Source of the DNA: Chloracidobacterium sp. UBA3360
Lineage (GTDB): Bacteria > Acidobacteriota > Blastocatellia > Pyrinomonadales > Pyrinomonadaceae
Length of the DNA: 25,014 bases
Assembly: GCA_002360555.1 (NCBI GenBank)
Contig: DEQS01000031.1
Coordinates: 1-25,014, forward strand
Reading direction: 5' to 3'
Shown here: positions 14,958-23,452 of the stretch, in pieces
How the letters are laid out: each line of letters begins with the position of its first letter
How positions within the stretch are numbered: position 1 is the stretch's first letter
The notes under the pieces: generated by a model
The model's input: the letters and a program-made list of their open reading frames with translations, nothing else
What the model was told of the DNA's origin: nothing
Databases searched by the model: none
Translations under genes and position numbers: made by a program

Positions 14958-16807
14958 AGCCCACTATTCTCCGAACCGCTAATGTTACGCTGGTTCTCAA
15001 AGTGTCGATAGATCTCGATCGCGGTCTTTGCTCCGACGAATGGTTTTAGTTCGAACGCCTCGGCTTTAGCAATACGCTCGATCGAGCCAAATTCGCGGAG
15101 CAGTTTCATTTTTCGTTTGTCGCCGACGCCGGGGATCTCGCTCAGCTCGGATGAGAAATCACGTTTCTCGCGGCGTTTGCGGTGAAACTCGATGGCGGTC
15201 TTGTGCGTCTCTTCGCGGATCTGCAAGATCAGGCGAAAGGCGAGGGAATTGCGGTCGAACGGTATCGGCTGGTCTTCGCGGCCGTAGATCAGCAGATGCG
15301 AGATCTGATTGTGCTGTTTTGGAGGTTTGACGAGCCCGACGAGCATTATCTGCTCGAGGTCGAGAGCTTGCATCGCAGCGGCAGCCGCCGAAAGCTGGCC
15401 TTTGCCGCCGTCAATAAAAACAAGCTGCGGCAGCGGTGTCTGCTCCTCGGTCATGCGGCGATAGCGGCGAAAAACTACCTCGTGCATTGACGCGAAATCG
15501 TTCGCACCTTCGACCGATTTGATGATAAACCGACGGTAGTTAGCCCTCGCGGGTTTCCCATTCTCAAAAGCCACAATACCCGCGACGTTTTCCGAGCCGG
15601 AGATATTTGAGATGTCGAACGACTCGATCCGCTCGGGGAAATATGACAATTCGAGCACTTCTTGCAGCTCTTCGAGGACCTTTTGCGAATCGGGTTTGAG
15701 CACGCGGAAACGCTGTTCGAACGCGATCTTGGCGTTTGTCTCTACCAAGGTGACGAGGTGCCGGTTCTTGCCGCGTTTGGGGTCGAGTATCTTTACCTTG
15801 CGGCCGCGGCGTTCGGACAAAAGCTGTTCGAGGATCGCACGGTCGTCGAAATCCTGCGGCACGTGGATCTCAAGCGGGACGTAATCGGTCGAGTAGTATT
15901 GGATCAGTACCTCGCGCAAGAATTCGAACGAATTGAACGAATCGTCCTCAGGCAGGTCTTCCCAAAAAAACTCGCGGCGGCCGACAATGCGGCCTTCGCG
16001 CATTGTAAATAGCTGCAACGCGAGCCGCTGTTTTTCACGGTAAAAACCGATGATGTCAACATCGCGGTCGGCGGTCGTCGCCATCTTTTGCGTCTCGCTC
16101 AGAGCGAGCACGGTGTGGTGCAGATCGCGGTATTTGGCAGCGAGCTCGTATTTGCTCTCCTCCGCGTACTGCCACATCCGTGCCTCGAGCGTTTTGGCAA
16201 GCTCTTTGTTTTTGCCCTCGAGCAGGATCTTGACGTCCGCCGCCGCCTCTTTATATTCCTCCTGCGAGCAGAGCCCTTTTACGCACGGGCCGAGACAGCG
16301 TTTTAGGTGATATTCCAGACACGGACGCGGAAGCTTGCCGGTGATCTCGATCTCGCAAGTGCGGAGCTGGAATGCACGATTCACAAGATTTAAAGTCTTA
16401 CGCGCAAGGGTTGCCGGCAAAAACGGCCCGTAATAACTGGAACCGTCGCGGACGATCCGGCGCGTTACGACGACCTTTGGAAACGGCTCGTTTGTCAGCT
16501 TTAGATGCGGGTAAGACTTGTCGTCTTTGAGCAGGACGTTGAATCGCGGCTTATGCTTTTTTATCAGATTTGACTCAAGCACGAGAGCCTCAACCTCATT
16601 GTCGACAACAATAAACTCAAAATCAGCGATAAATCGCACAAGCCGCTGCGTCTTCGGATCCATGTTGCGGCTCGACTGAAAATATTGCCGCACGCGGCTC
16701 CGAAGATTCTTTGCCTTACCGACATAAATGATCTTGCCGGCATCGTTTTTGTGGATATAAATACCCGATGCGGTCGGCAGATCTTTGAGTTTTTCGGCAA
16801 TAGTCAC
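14954..16807 (-). CDS. uvrC: excinuclease ABC subunit C
   Basis: 617 residues, normal length. UvrC makes both incisions around DNA lesions in the UvrABC nucleotide-excision repair complex (cytoplasm). Domains in order: GIY-YIG nuclease (about 10-95; SGIYIHK, YVGKAKNLRSRVRQYF, Glu78 in LESNLIK); a Cys-rich segment with four cysteines at 151, 163, 171 and 175, matching the 12/8/4 spacing known for the Fe-S ligands of E. coli UvrC; the UVR UvrB-binding helices (about 205-245); the RNase H-like 5' nuclease domain (ESFDISNISGSENVAG and QLVFIDGGKGQLSAA); and C-terminal helix-hairpin-helix motifs (IPGVGDKRKMKLLREFGS). The start is GTG at 16807. The stop overlaps the downstream lipoprotein start. Confidence 0.97.
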   Translation of the reverse strand: MTIAEKLKDLPTASGIYIHKNDAGKIIYVGKAKNLRSRVRQYFQSSRNMDPKTQRLVRFIADFEFIVVDNEVEALVLESNLIKKHKPRFNVLLKDDKSYPHLKLTNEPFPKVVVTRRIVRDGSSYYGPFLPATLARKTLNLVNRAFQLRTCEIEITGKLPRPCLEYHLKRCLGPCVKGLCSQEEYKEAAADVKILLEGKNKELAKTLEARMWQYAEESKYELAAKYRDLHHTVLALSETQKMATTADRDVDIIGFYREKQRLALQLFTMREGRIVGRREFFWEDLPEDDSFNSFEFLREVLIQYYSTDYVPLEIHVPQDFDDRAILEQLLSERRGRKVKILDPKRGKNRHLVTLVETNAKIAFEQRFRVLKPDSQKVLEELQEVLELSYFPERIESFDISNISGSENVAGIVAFENGKPARANYRRFIIKSVEGANDFASMHEVVFRRYRRMTEEQTPLPQLVFIDGGKGQLSAAAAAMQALDLEQIMLVGLVKPPKQHNQISHLLIYGREDQPIPFDRNSLAFRLILQIREETHKTAIEFHRKRREKRDFSSELSEIPGVGDKRKMKLLREFGSIERIAKAEAFELKPFVGAKTAIEIYRHFENQRNISGSENSGL

Positions 16808-16885
16808 ATTAATATATTAGCTTGAAGACATTGGGCGTGAAACTCTTCCTTTGCGTTCTTGGAGCTTTCGGGTGAAACTTCTTTT

Positions 16886-17830
16886 GTGAAAACTGTTCTG
16901 ACAAACGATCCGCTCGAAGCCGCTGAATTTATCAAACGCGGAGGAATTGTTGCGTTTCCGACCGAGACCGTGTACGGACTTGGAGCGAATGTTTTTGATG
17001 AACAGGCCGTCGCCAAAATATTCGAGGCAAAACGGCGTCCGGCCGATAATCCATTGATCGCACATATTTCTGATATCGGCCAAATCACGACATTGGCCAC
17101 GGAGGTCACGGAGAACGCAGAGAAATTTATTCAGATTTTTTTTCCAGGGCCGTTGACGATCGTCTTGCCAAAATTTGATGCCGTGCCGTATATTGCAACG
17201 GCCGGGCTCGATACCATCGGTGTGCGAATGCCGCGATTCGAACTCGCTCATCGCTTAATAGCTGCGTGCGGAGTTCCGGTCGTTGCTCCGTCGGCAAATC
17301 TATCGGGACGCCCAAGCCCGACGACATGGCATGCTGTTGCCGAGGATCTAGATGATCGCATCGATTGCATCTTGCAGGGTGACCCGACCGAGATCGGCTT
17401 GGAATCAACGGTCGTAGATTGCACCGGCGAAGTGCCGCTGTTGCTGCGGCAAGGCGCAGTTTCACTCGAACAATTGAAAGCTATCGTTCCAGAGACTCGC
17501 CCATATGAGGCGACGGCACACGAACAACCGAAAAGTCCGGGATTAAAACATCGACACTATTCGCCGACGGCAAAGGTTCTGATCTTGGATCACAAATTTG
17601 AAATTTCAAATATCGAAAGCGGAGCTGCGTATATTGGCGTAAATGAAAGGGGCGACCGGTTTCAAGTTACGCGTATTTGTCGATCAACCGACGAATATGC
17701 GCAATCTGTATTTGAATTTTTCCGCGAGTGTGATCGAAAAGGAATCAAAACGATCTATTGTGAAATGGTCGAAGAAACTGGAATCGGTGCGGCGTTAATG
17801 GATCGGCTGCGCCGTGCGGCCAAAGGTTGA
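16886..17830 (+). CDS. threonylcarbamoyl-AMP synthase, Sua5/YrdC type
   Basis: The enzyme makes threonylcarbamoyl-AMP from threonine, bicarbonate and ATP for the t6A37 modification of tRNAs that read ANN codons. The N-terminal YrdC/Sua5 domain shows GGIVAFPTETVYGLGAN, IFEAKRRPADNPLIAHI, FFPGPLTIVLPK, GVRMPRFELAHRLI and VAPSANLSGRPSPTT. GLESTVVDC and LLRQGAVS follow, and the C-terminal Sua5 domain begins with SPGLKHRHYSPTA. The two-domain layout marks Sua5 rather than the short TsaC. I chose GTG at 16886 (314 residues) because the family homology begins right after it; an upstream in-frame TTG at 16859 would add nine residues. It is divergent from uvrC and ends three bases before the convergent glycosyltransferase stop. 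Confidence 0.92.
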   Translation: MKTVLTNDPLEAAEFIKRGGIVAFPTETVYGLGANVFDEQAVAKIFEAKRRPADNPLIAHISDIGQITTLATEVTENAEKFIQIFFPGPLTIVLPKFDAVPYIATAGLDTIGVRMPRFELAHRLIAACGVPVVAPSANLSGRPSPTTWHAVAEDLDDRIDCILQGDPTEIGLESTVVDCTGEVPLLLRQGAVSLEQLKAIVPETRPYEATAHEQPKSPGLKHRHYSPTAKVLILDHKFEISNIESGAAYIGVNERGDRFQVTRICRSTDEYAQSVFEFFRECDRKGIKTIYCEMVEETGIGAALMDRLRRAAKG

Positions 17831-17833
17831 TCG

Positions 17834-19357
17834 TTATTTCAATTTGACCGCAACAATAGCAAGCTCGCCATTGTTTTGCAGCACTTCAGAGTTTAATTGG
17901 GAGCTATCCGTCAATTGTTTTTGATATTCGAGCGGTACGAGTACTAGAGCCGTTTTCGCATTTGTTCGCTGCATTTCGGATACGACCTCAGACGGGTTGT
18001 AGAGTTTTTTGAGCTTTCCGTCCGGTTCGCGGAGTAGTCGTCCCGCGGCGTAATATTCGGTGCTGTGCGAGATCGTGTGCAATGTAAACACGCGTTCGGT
18101 TGTCAGCCCGCGTTCGTTAGCGGCCTCAAAAAGCCCCTTGACCGTTTCTGCACTCGAAAAACGAGGGACGACGAAAGCTGCGAGAGCAATGGCCGCGATA
18201 AAAACCAATGCTGCACCAGATAACAAAGCCGTCTTCCAACGATCGCTTTGCTCTACTAACCGATAAATATAGCTTGAGGTCAGAATAACCGCACCCGGTA
18301 CCGCTGGCAGAATATAGCCCGGTAGCTTTGAACCCGATAGCGAAAAGAAAACAAGCGGAACCAAGAGCCACGCCACTGAGAAAAGGAGAAGAGGCGAAGC
18401 AGAGAACTGGGGCGACATCTGATCTCTCTGCGTCTCTGCGACTCTTCGGGGAAATATTCCTCTAACAAAATTCCATATCGCTGCAAAAAAGAACGGCAGC
18501 CACGGCAGAGTCATCAGCGGCAGTACCCAGATAAAGAAATAAAATGGCTGCGGATGCTGATATTTATTCGACGTAAATCGTTGAAAATGATGCTGGATAA
18601 AAAACTCATCAACGAACGGCCAGCCGTTTCGCGAGATGACGGGCACGTACCAAATCGCCGCGACTGCGACCGCGATGGCCGTTCCCCAAAAAAGGCTCAG
18701 CACAAAGATCTTTGACGGCAGTTTCCACGCCAGTAAATGATAAAACGCGACGATGGCAAACGGAAAAATTATCCCGATCAAGCCCTTGGCGAGTAGCGAG
18801 ACGCCGATAAAGAAATAAAAAGATAGCAGCGGTAGATGATATTTCTTAAATGATCTGTCCTTTGCTTGGTCAAAGATAAAAAAACCAACCAGTGCCGCCG
18901 TCATCGGAAATGTGACGATGATGTCAAAACTCGCACCGTGAGCAAAGATGAGTATCCCGAGCGTTGATGCCGCGATCAGCGCCAGCCAATTCGCAAAATT
19001 AGCCGTTGCTAAATTCTTTCCCAGTATCCAAAGGCTAACGACCGTAGCGATGCCGCATAAAGCCGGGCCGAGGCGGGCGGCAAATTCGCTGACGCCGAAA
19101 ATGTTGTAAGACGCTATCTCAAACCAATAGAGCAGCGCCGGTTTTTCGAACCAGTTAAATCCGCCAAGCGTCGGCGTCACCCAATCGCCACGCTCGAACA
19201 TCTCGCGGGCGACCTGTGCGTATCTTGGTTCGTCGGGACCGAGAAATGGTAAATTAAGCCCGATGAAATATGCAAAAACAGCCAAAATGGCCAGCAGCAC
19301 CCAGACATATTTGGGTACTGAGTAAGATCGCTGTGTGTCGGGCTTTGTAATTTCCAC
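17834..19357 (-). CDS. ArnT-like GT-C glycosyltransferase (PMT/GT39-GT83 type)
   Basis: 507 residues, polytopic. The N-terminal membrane helix (about 17-36) is followed by the first periplasmic loop with GPDEPRYAQVAREMFERGDW (acidic pair Asp42-Glu43) and FEKPALLYWF, the hallmark of ArnT/PMT-type enzymes. Some ten or more further hydrophobic segments run to about 395, and a soluble C-terminal domain (about 400-507) ends the protein. Family members transfer a sugar from a polyprenyl-phosphate carrier to lipid A or other periplasmic acceptors. No arn operon genes are present, so the sugar is unknown. The start appears to be GTG at 19357; no better ATG precedes the first helix. It is divergent from the Gfo/Idh/MocA gene with a 52-bp gap. 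Confidence 0.88.
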   Translation of the reverse strand: MEITKPDTQRSYSVPKYVWVLLAILAVFAYFIGLNLPFLGPDEPRYAQVAREMFERGDWVTPTLGGFNWFEKPALLYWFEIASYNIFGVSEFAARLGPALCGIATVVSLWILGKNLATANFANWLALIAASTLGILIFAHGASFDIIVTFPMTAALVGFFIFDQAKDRSFKKYHLPLLSFYFFIGVSLLAKGLIGIIFPFAIVAFYHLLAWKLPSKIFVLSLFWGTAIAVAVAAIWYVPVISRNGWPFVDEFFIQHHFQRFTSNKYQHPQPFYFFIWVLPLMTLPWLPFFFAAIWNFVRGIFPRRVAETQRDQMSPQFSASPLLLFSVAWLLVPLVFFSLSGSKLPGYILPAVPGAVILTSSYIYRLVEQSDRWKTALLSGAALVFIAAIALAAFVVPRFSSAETVKGLFEAANERGLTTERVFTLHTISHSTEYYAAGRLLREPDGKLKKLYNPSEVVSEMQRTNAKTALVLVPLEYQKQLTDSSQLNSEVLQNNGELAIVAVKLK

Positions 19358-19409
19358 GTTCTTAAATGAGAATGTAAAGTATTGCTGAAAAACGGCTTGT
19401 TATCAAATT

Positions 19410-20384
19410 ATGGGCGACAATGGAAAATTACGAGTAGCGGCGATCGGCGTCGGTAGCCTGGGGCGGCACCATGCGCGAAACTACGCCGAACTGGCTGCTG
19501 AGGGTCGTGTCGAACTGACCGGTGTTTGCGATTCGAGTGCTGAAACAGCCGCGCAGATCGGATCGAGTCATAGTTGCGACCATTTCACCGATTGGCACGA
19601 TCTGCTTGGTATGGTCGATGCTGTTTCGATAGCGACGCCGACCGAGACGCATTGCGAGATCGCCTGTGCCTTTCTTGAAAGCGGCGTCAATGTACTTGTC
19701 GAAAAACCGATCGCACTCACGCTTGACGAGGCCGATAAGATGATCACTGCCGCTGAACGATCAGGAGCTACTCTGATGGTCGGCCAGCTTGAGCGTTATA
19801 ATCCGGCGATGGTCGCTCTGCGTCCGCACGTTACGCGTCCGTTGTATTTTGAGATCCACCGCGTGTCACCTTTTCCCAACCGGTCGCTCGATGTCGATGT
19901 GGTGCTTGACGTGATGATCCACGACCTCGACGCGATCCAATGGCTGGTTGGCGATGTGAAGGTTTCTGAAATTCGAGCCGTCGGAATTCCTGTTATTTCG
20001 GACAAGGTCGATGCGGCGAACGCTCGTATAGAGTTTGAGAACGGAACGGTCGCGAATATCACTGCGTCGCGGATCGGGACGGAAAAGATACGCAAAACAC
20101 GCTTTTATCAAACCAATTCGTACGTTGTGCTCGATTATGCGACAAAATTCGCATCAGTGACCTCACTAAACCCTGAGGCAGCACATCCGCTGGCCGGCAT
20201 CTCGATAAACCGTTTAGAGATCAACGACGTCGAACCGCTGCGGGCAGAGATCACGGCATTTCTCGATTGTCTCGAAAATAAAACGCCGCCGCCAATCTCG
20301 GGTGAAGACGGGCGGCGTGCGTTGAGTTTAGCTGTCGGTGTGCTCGAAAAGATCGACGCTCACCGTCTGCGGCTGGATGTTTAG
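19410..20384 (+). CDS. Gfo/Idh/MocA-family NAD(P)-dependent oxidoreductase
   Basis: 324 residues. The N-terminal Rossmann fold opens VAAIGVGSLGRHHARNY (glycine-rich dinucleotide loop) and contains VSIATPTETHCEIA and VLVEKPIALTLDEADK, with the family EKP motif at 98-100. The C-terminal substrate domain carries GQLERYNPA and DVMIHDLDAIQWL (His171, Asp172, Asp174), where the catalytic His/Asp-type residues of the family lie. These enzymes oxidise or reduce sugar hydroxyls. The ERYNPA motif recalls members working on UDP-sugars or inositol-type substrates, and the adjacent envelope glycosyltransferase makes a surface-sugar role plausible; that is inference. No ribosome binding site is evident. 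The stop overlaps the convergent gene by four bases. Confidence 0.9.
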   Translation: MGDNGKLRVAAIGVGSLGRHHARNYAELAAEGRVELTGVCDSSAETAAQIGSSHSCDHFTDWHDLLGMVDAVSIATPTETHCEIACAFLESGVNVLVEKPIALTLDEADKMITAAERSGATLMVGQLERYNPAMVALRPHVTRPLYFEIHRVSPFPNRSLDVDVVLDVMIHDLDAIQWLVGDVKVSEIRAVGIPVISDKVDAANARIEFENGTVANITASRIGTEKIRKTRFYQTNSYVVLDYATKFASVTSLNPEAAHPLAGISINRLEINDVEPLRAEITAFLDCLENKTPPPISGEDGRRALSLAVGVLEKIDAHRLRLDV

Positions 20385-20821
20385 GCGGCTGCTTCTTCTG
20401 TCTGCGGAGCAGCCATTGTTTTCATCCACTCCTGAGTCCTTTTCAAACGCTCGGCACCATTTGGGGCGTCCATAATGACCTTTTCGAGATTGGCCATTGC
20501 CTCAGGGGCCTGCCACATCGCTCGCAGTTCATCTAAGAACGGCTCGACCTTGGCGAAGACGAGCATGTGCTCTCCCGCGGTCTGATTGAACATCTCGGCG
20601 TCGATCGCTCCCTGATTTACGAAAGTAGCCGCCATATCCCAGTACGACGTCACCATTCGCAGATAACCGCCGACTTCGGGGTCCATCATGGTTTTCATGT
20701 ATTCCTCGGCACTCGTGGGGTTAAAAGTGAACATCCAATCGCGGGCCTTTCGCATCGTCGCTTCGCGGCGAAGGTCGTAAAGTTTCATTATCAGATCTGC
20801 GGATTCGGCTTTTGTTGACAT
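20381..20821 (-). CDS. small alpha-helical protein of unknown function
   Basis: 146 residues, no signal peptide or membrane segment, mostly predicted helix, and rich in Met and Trp (for example ARDWMFTFNP, YMKTMMDPEVGGYLRMVTSYW and LRAMWQAPEAM). I do not recognise a family and see no catalytic signature. It looks like a genuine gene: GGAGGAAA sits a few bases before the ATG, and a promoter with a perfect TTGACA lies upstream. It converges on the oxidoreductase gene, and the two stop codons overlap (bases TTAG). The tail ends with Ala/Glu-rich residues. Confidence 0.7.
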   Translation of the reverse strand: MSTKAESADLIMKLYDLRREATMRKARDWMFTFNPTSAEEYMKTMMDPEVGGYLRMVTSYWDMAATFVNQGAIDAEMFNQTAGEHMLVFAKVEPFLDELRAMWQAPEAMANLEKVIMDAPNGAERLKRTQEWMKTMAAPQTEEAAA

Positions 20822-20855
20822 AGTATTATTTCCTCCAAAGTTGATTTATTTCCCA

Positions 20856-20884
20856 AGTCTATTTACACGCACGCCCCGTGTCAA
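20856..20884 (-). promoter_or_regulatory. sigma-70-like promoter for the small helical protein
   Basis: On the minus strand TTGACA (20884-20879) and TAGACT (20861-20856) are spaced 17 bp apart. The -35 is perfect. The -35 lies 14 bp from the GTG start of the plus-strand hydrolase gene, so any promoter for that gene must overlap it. Confidence 0.6.
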
Positions 20885-20897
20885 TTAAGGTAAGAAA

Positions 20898-22043
20898 GTG
20901 CGTAACGAGATAGCAACATTTTTGAATGAACGTATAGAAGCCGGAGATTTTCCGTCCGCCGTCTATCTCGTCGCGGAAAAAGGCGAGATCGTCCTGCACG
21001 AGGCTCTTGGTTACGCAGTTGTCGAACCCGAACGGATCGAGGCTAAGCTTGATACGATCTATGATCTGGCGAGTTTGACGAAGGTGCTGGTCACGGGGCT
21101 ATATGCCGCTGTACTCCTTAACGACGAGGATGAGGAGTTCAACTTAGATTCAAAAATTGGCCCGTTTCTTGTGCCAGACTTACGTGGCTCTGACAAAGCT
21201 GAACTTACCATACGACAACTCGTGACACATACATCTCGATTGCCTGCGTGGGTTCCGCTTTACTTATTGGCCAATTCCCGCATCAGTGTGCCAAAGGCGA
21301 TCGCGATGTTGCCTTTTCAAAAAGATGAAATGGCAAAGGTCGTGTATAGCGATTTAAATTTTGTTCTTCTAGGTCAGGCAGTTCAGGGAACAAGACTCGA
21401 CCATGAGGCAGAATACGATATCTTTACTCCATTAGATCTTAAGTCAACAGCCTTTAACCCGCTCACAGAATCTTGGTGTGGCAATCTCGACAGAAAGCGG
21501 ATCGCGGCAAGTGAAAAGGGCAATCAGTTTGAAAGACAGACGTGCGTAGAACAAGGCTATCTTGAACCACCCGTTACCGCAGGTGGTACTGACCCGTTCC
21601 GAACCGAAATAATTTGGGGCGAGGTGCACGACAATAACGCCTATTTCATGGGCGGGGTTGCTGGCCATGCGGGGTTGTTTTCGACCGCCGAAGAGACATT
21701 TAAGATCGCACAGCAGTTTTTGCCAAACTATTCAACTCTATTAAAGCCCGAAACGTGCGAGCTGTTTCGCACAAATTACACGACTGGTATGAACGAACAT
21801 CGTTCGTTTGCGTTTCAGCTTGCATCGACGCCCGACTCGACCGCCGGGACTAGGATGTCACCCGAAAGCTTTGGGCATCTTGGTTTTACGGGCACGAGTC
21901 TGTGGATCGATCCGGTCAAAGAGCGGGTCTTTATATTGCTAACAAACCGCACCCATAACCGGGCTTTGCCGTTTGCAAATATCAACGCCGTTCGCCGTCG
22001 TTTTCACGATCTCGCCATCGAGCATTTAGACAAAAATTCTTAG
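20898..22043 (+). CDS. serine hydrolase of the beta-lactamase / penicillin-binding (class C-like) family
   Basis: 381 residues. The SxxK nucleophile motif is LASLTKVLVTG (Ser59, Lys62), the second motif is VVYSDLNFVLLG (Tyr150, Asn153), and the third, usually H-x-G or K-T-G, appears as GHLGFTGTSLW near 310-318. Conserved accessory elements are TIRQLVTHTSRLPAW and FMGGVAGHAGLFSTA. The family includes class C beta-lactamases, D-peptidases and esterases, and the substrate cannot be assigned. There is no signal peptide, so a cytoplasmic esterase or peptidase is more likely than an antibiotic-resistance enzyme. The start is GTG at 20898, supported by the match right after it and a weak AAGG upstream. 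Confidence 0.9.
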   Translation: MRNEIATFLNERIEAGDFPSAVYLVAEKGEIVLHEALGYAVVEPERIEAKLDTIYDLASLTKVLVTGLYAAVLLNDEDEEFNLDSKIGPFLVPDLRGSDKAELTIRQLVTHTSRLPAWVPLYLLANSRISVPKAIAMLPFQKDEMAKVVYSDLNFVLLGQAVQGTRLDHEAEYDIFTPLDLKSTAFNPLTESWCGNLDRKRIAASEKGNQFERQTCVEQGYLEPPVTAGGTDPFRTEIIWGEVHDNNAYFMGGVAGHAGLFSTAEETFKIAQQFLPNYSTLLKPETCELFRTNYTTGMNEHRSFAFQLASTPDSTAGTRMSPESFGHLGFTGTSLWIDPVKERVFILLTNRTHNRALPFANINAVRRRFHDLAIEHLDKNS

Positions 22044-22118
22044 CAACGAAATCGCGCAAATTCTAATCAAAACGTCGCTTTCCCACATAGTAACTTTTGG
22101 CTTGGAGAATATGCGTCG

Positions 22119-23336
22119 ATGAAACTTTTTACCGCCTTCGTAATGACCATAGCGATGCTTGTAGTTGGAGCATTTTCTCAGGGAAATACCTCTACACGTC
22201 CACGTGTCTCGCCGACGGCGACACCGCCGACGCTTGGCAACGACACGTCCGTAAATACGACGCCATCAGGGCCGCCTGTTTTGATCGGCGGCAATAACCG
22301 GCCCGTTCCGACGCCGACTCCGTCCGCCGGTGACGACGAGATCATCCGTGTCGAGACAAACCTAGTAACGATGCCGGTCTCGGTGCTTGATCGCGACGGA
22401 CGATTTATCTCTGGCCTGCAGCAAAACGATTTTAAGATCTTTGAGAACGGTGTTGAGCAAAAGCTGGATTATTTTCAGTCGGTCGAACAGCCCTTTACGG
22501 TGATCCTGCTGATCGACGTGAGCCCCTCGACCCAGTTTAAGATCGACGAGATCCAAAACGCCGCGAGTGCCTTTATTGATCAACTTCGCCCGGCGGACCG
22601 CGTAATGGTGATCTCGTTTGACGAGAGCGTCCATGTTTTGACGCCCGCAACCAATAATCGCTACCAGCTCAAAAATGCGATCCGGCAGTTAGAATTTGGT
22701 GACGGCACAAGTTTGTACGAGGCTGTTAATTACGTCATCGACAACCAGCTACGTCAGATTCAGGGCCGCAAGGCTGTCGTGCTCTTTACTGATGGCGTCG
22801 ATACGACATCAAGCCGAGCCAACTATGCAAGCACTTTGCGTGAGTCTGAGGAGGTAGATGCGCTTTTTTACACGATCAGATACGACACGTCCCGCGACAT
22901 GAACGGCGGCGGCTGGGGTAACGGTGGAGGCGGCGGCAACTATCCGCAGCCGCGTCGGACTGGCAAGGTAACGTTTGGTGATATTTTAGGTGCTATTCTT
23001 ATGGGCGGCAGTGTAAATGTTGGCAGCGGTCGAGGCGGCCGGGCCGGGTCGAGCTCAAAAGAGTATGAGACGGGCCGTACATATCTCGAGGCTCTTGCTC
23101 AAAACAGCGGCGGCCGTAAGTTTGAGGCTCAGACGTTGTACAACGTCGAATCGGCGTTCTCCGGCATTGCCGAAGAGCTTCGCCGCCAATATTCGCTCGG
23201 CTATTATCCTGAGGCCGTCGGTAAAGCGGGCGACCGGAAACAGATCAAGATCCGCGTTTTGAGACAAAATGTGGTCGTTCGAGCCAAGACGAGCTACATT
23301 GTCGGCCAGACGAACCGTAACGTAGCTGGCAAATAA
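22119..23336 (+). CDS. secreted VWFA-related Acidobacterial domain protein (first of tandem pair)
   Basis: 405 residues. The signal peptide (1-20) is followed by a Pro/Thr-rich linker with PTPTPSAGDDE (about 64-74). An N-terminal strand module (EIIRVETNLVTMPVSVLD, then GLQQNDFKIFENGVEQKLDYF) is typical of the Acidobacterial TIGR03436-type family. The VWA domain has a complete metal (MIDAS) site: DVSPS (Asp133, Ser135, Ser137), GTSLY (Thr197) and FTDGVD (Asp225). A Gly-rich insert (about 262-310, including GGGWGNGGGGG) lies before the C-terminal EELRRQYSLGYYPEA segment. The family is thought to bind proteins or metal at the cell surface; partners are unknown. A GGAGAAT precedes a three-codon ATG-CGT-CGA-TGA whose TGA overlaps this start. 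The downstream neighbour is a paralogue. Confidence 0.9.
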   Translation: MKLFTAFVMTIAMLVVGAFSQGNTSTRPRVSPTATPPTLGNDTSVNTTPSGPPVLIGGNNRPVPTPTPSAGDDEIIRVETNLVTMPVSVLDRDGRFISGLQQNDFKIFENGVEQKLDYFQSVEQPFTVILLIDVSPSTQFKIDEIQNAASAFIDQLRPADRVMVISFDESVHVLTPATNNRYQLKNAIRQLEFGDGTSLYEAVNYVIDNQLRQIQGRKAVVLFTDGVDTTSSRANYASTLRESEEVDALFYTIRYDTSRDMNGGGWGNGGGGGNYPQPRRTGKVTFGDILGAILMGGSVNVGSGRGGRAGSSSKEYETGRTYLEALAQNSGGRKFEAQTLYNVESAFSGIAEELRRQYSLGYYPEAVGKAGDRKQIKIRVLRQNVVVRAKTSYIVGQTNRNVAGK

Positions 23337-23360
23337 TAAGCGGTCACAGGGCAATTGAAG

Positions 23361-23388
23361 GGAAAGTTCGAAAGAGCTTTCCTTTTTT
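23361..23388 (+). terminator. rho-independent terminator with GAAA tetraloop
   Basis: GGAAAGTTC, loop GAAA, GAGCTTTCC (9-bp stem with one G-U pair), then TTTTTT. It lies between the two VWA genes, so the second is probably transcribed from its own promoter. Confidence 0.9.
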
Positions 23389-23452
23389 CGTTTTGCATCT
23401 TTTTAATAGGTATCTTGCATCGTAGAATTACCTCGAATTCGATTTAATTTCA

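Noticed and set aside
16833..16888. Direct repeat around GTGAAACT...CTT before the Sua5-type gene
   Set aside because: Only about 10 bases match and the second copy probably covers the gene's ribosome-binding region; likely chance.
20898..22043. Reading the serine hydrolase as a beta-lactamase resistance gene
   Set aside because: The SxxK family is broad, the protein lacks a signal peptide, and the context has no resistance genes; a general serine hydrolase is the safer call.
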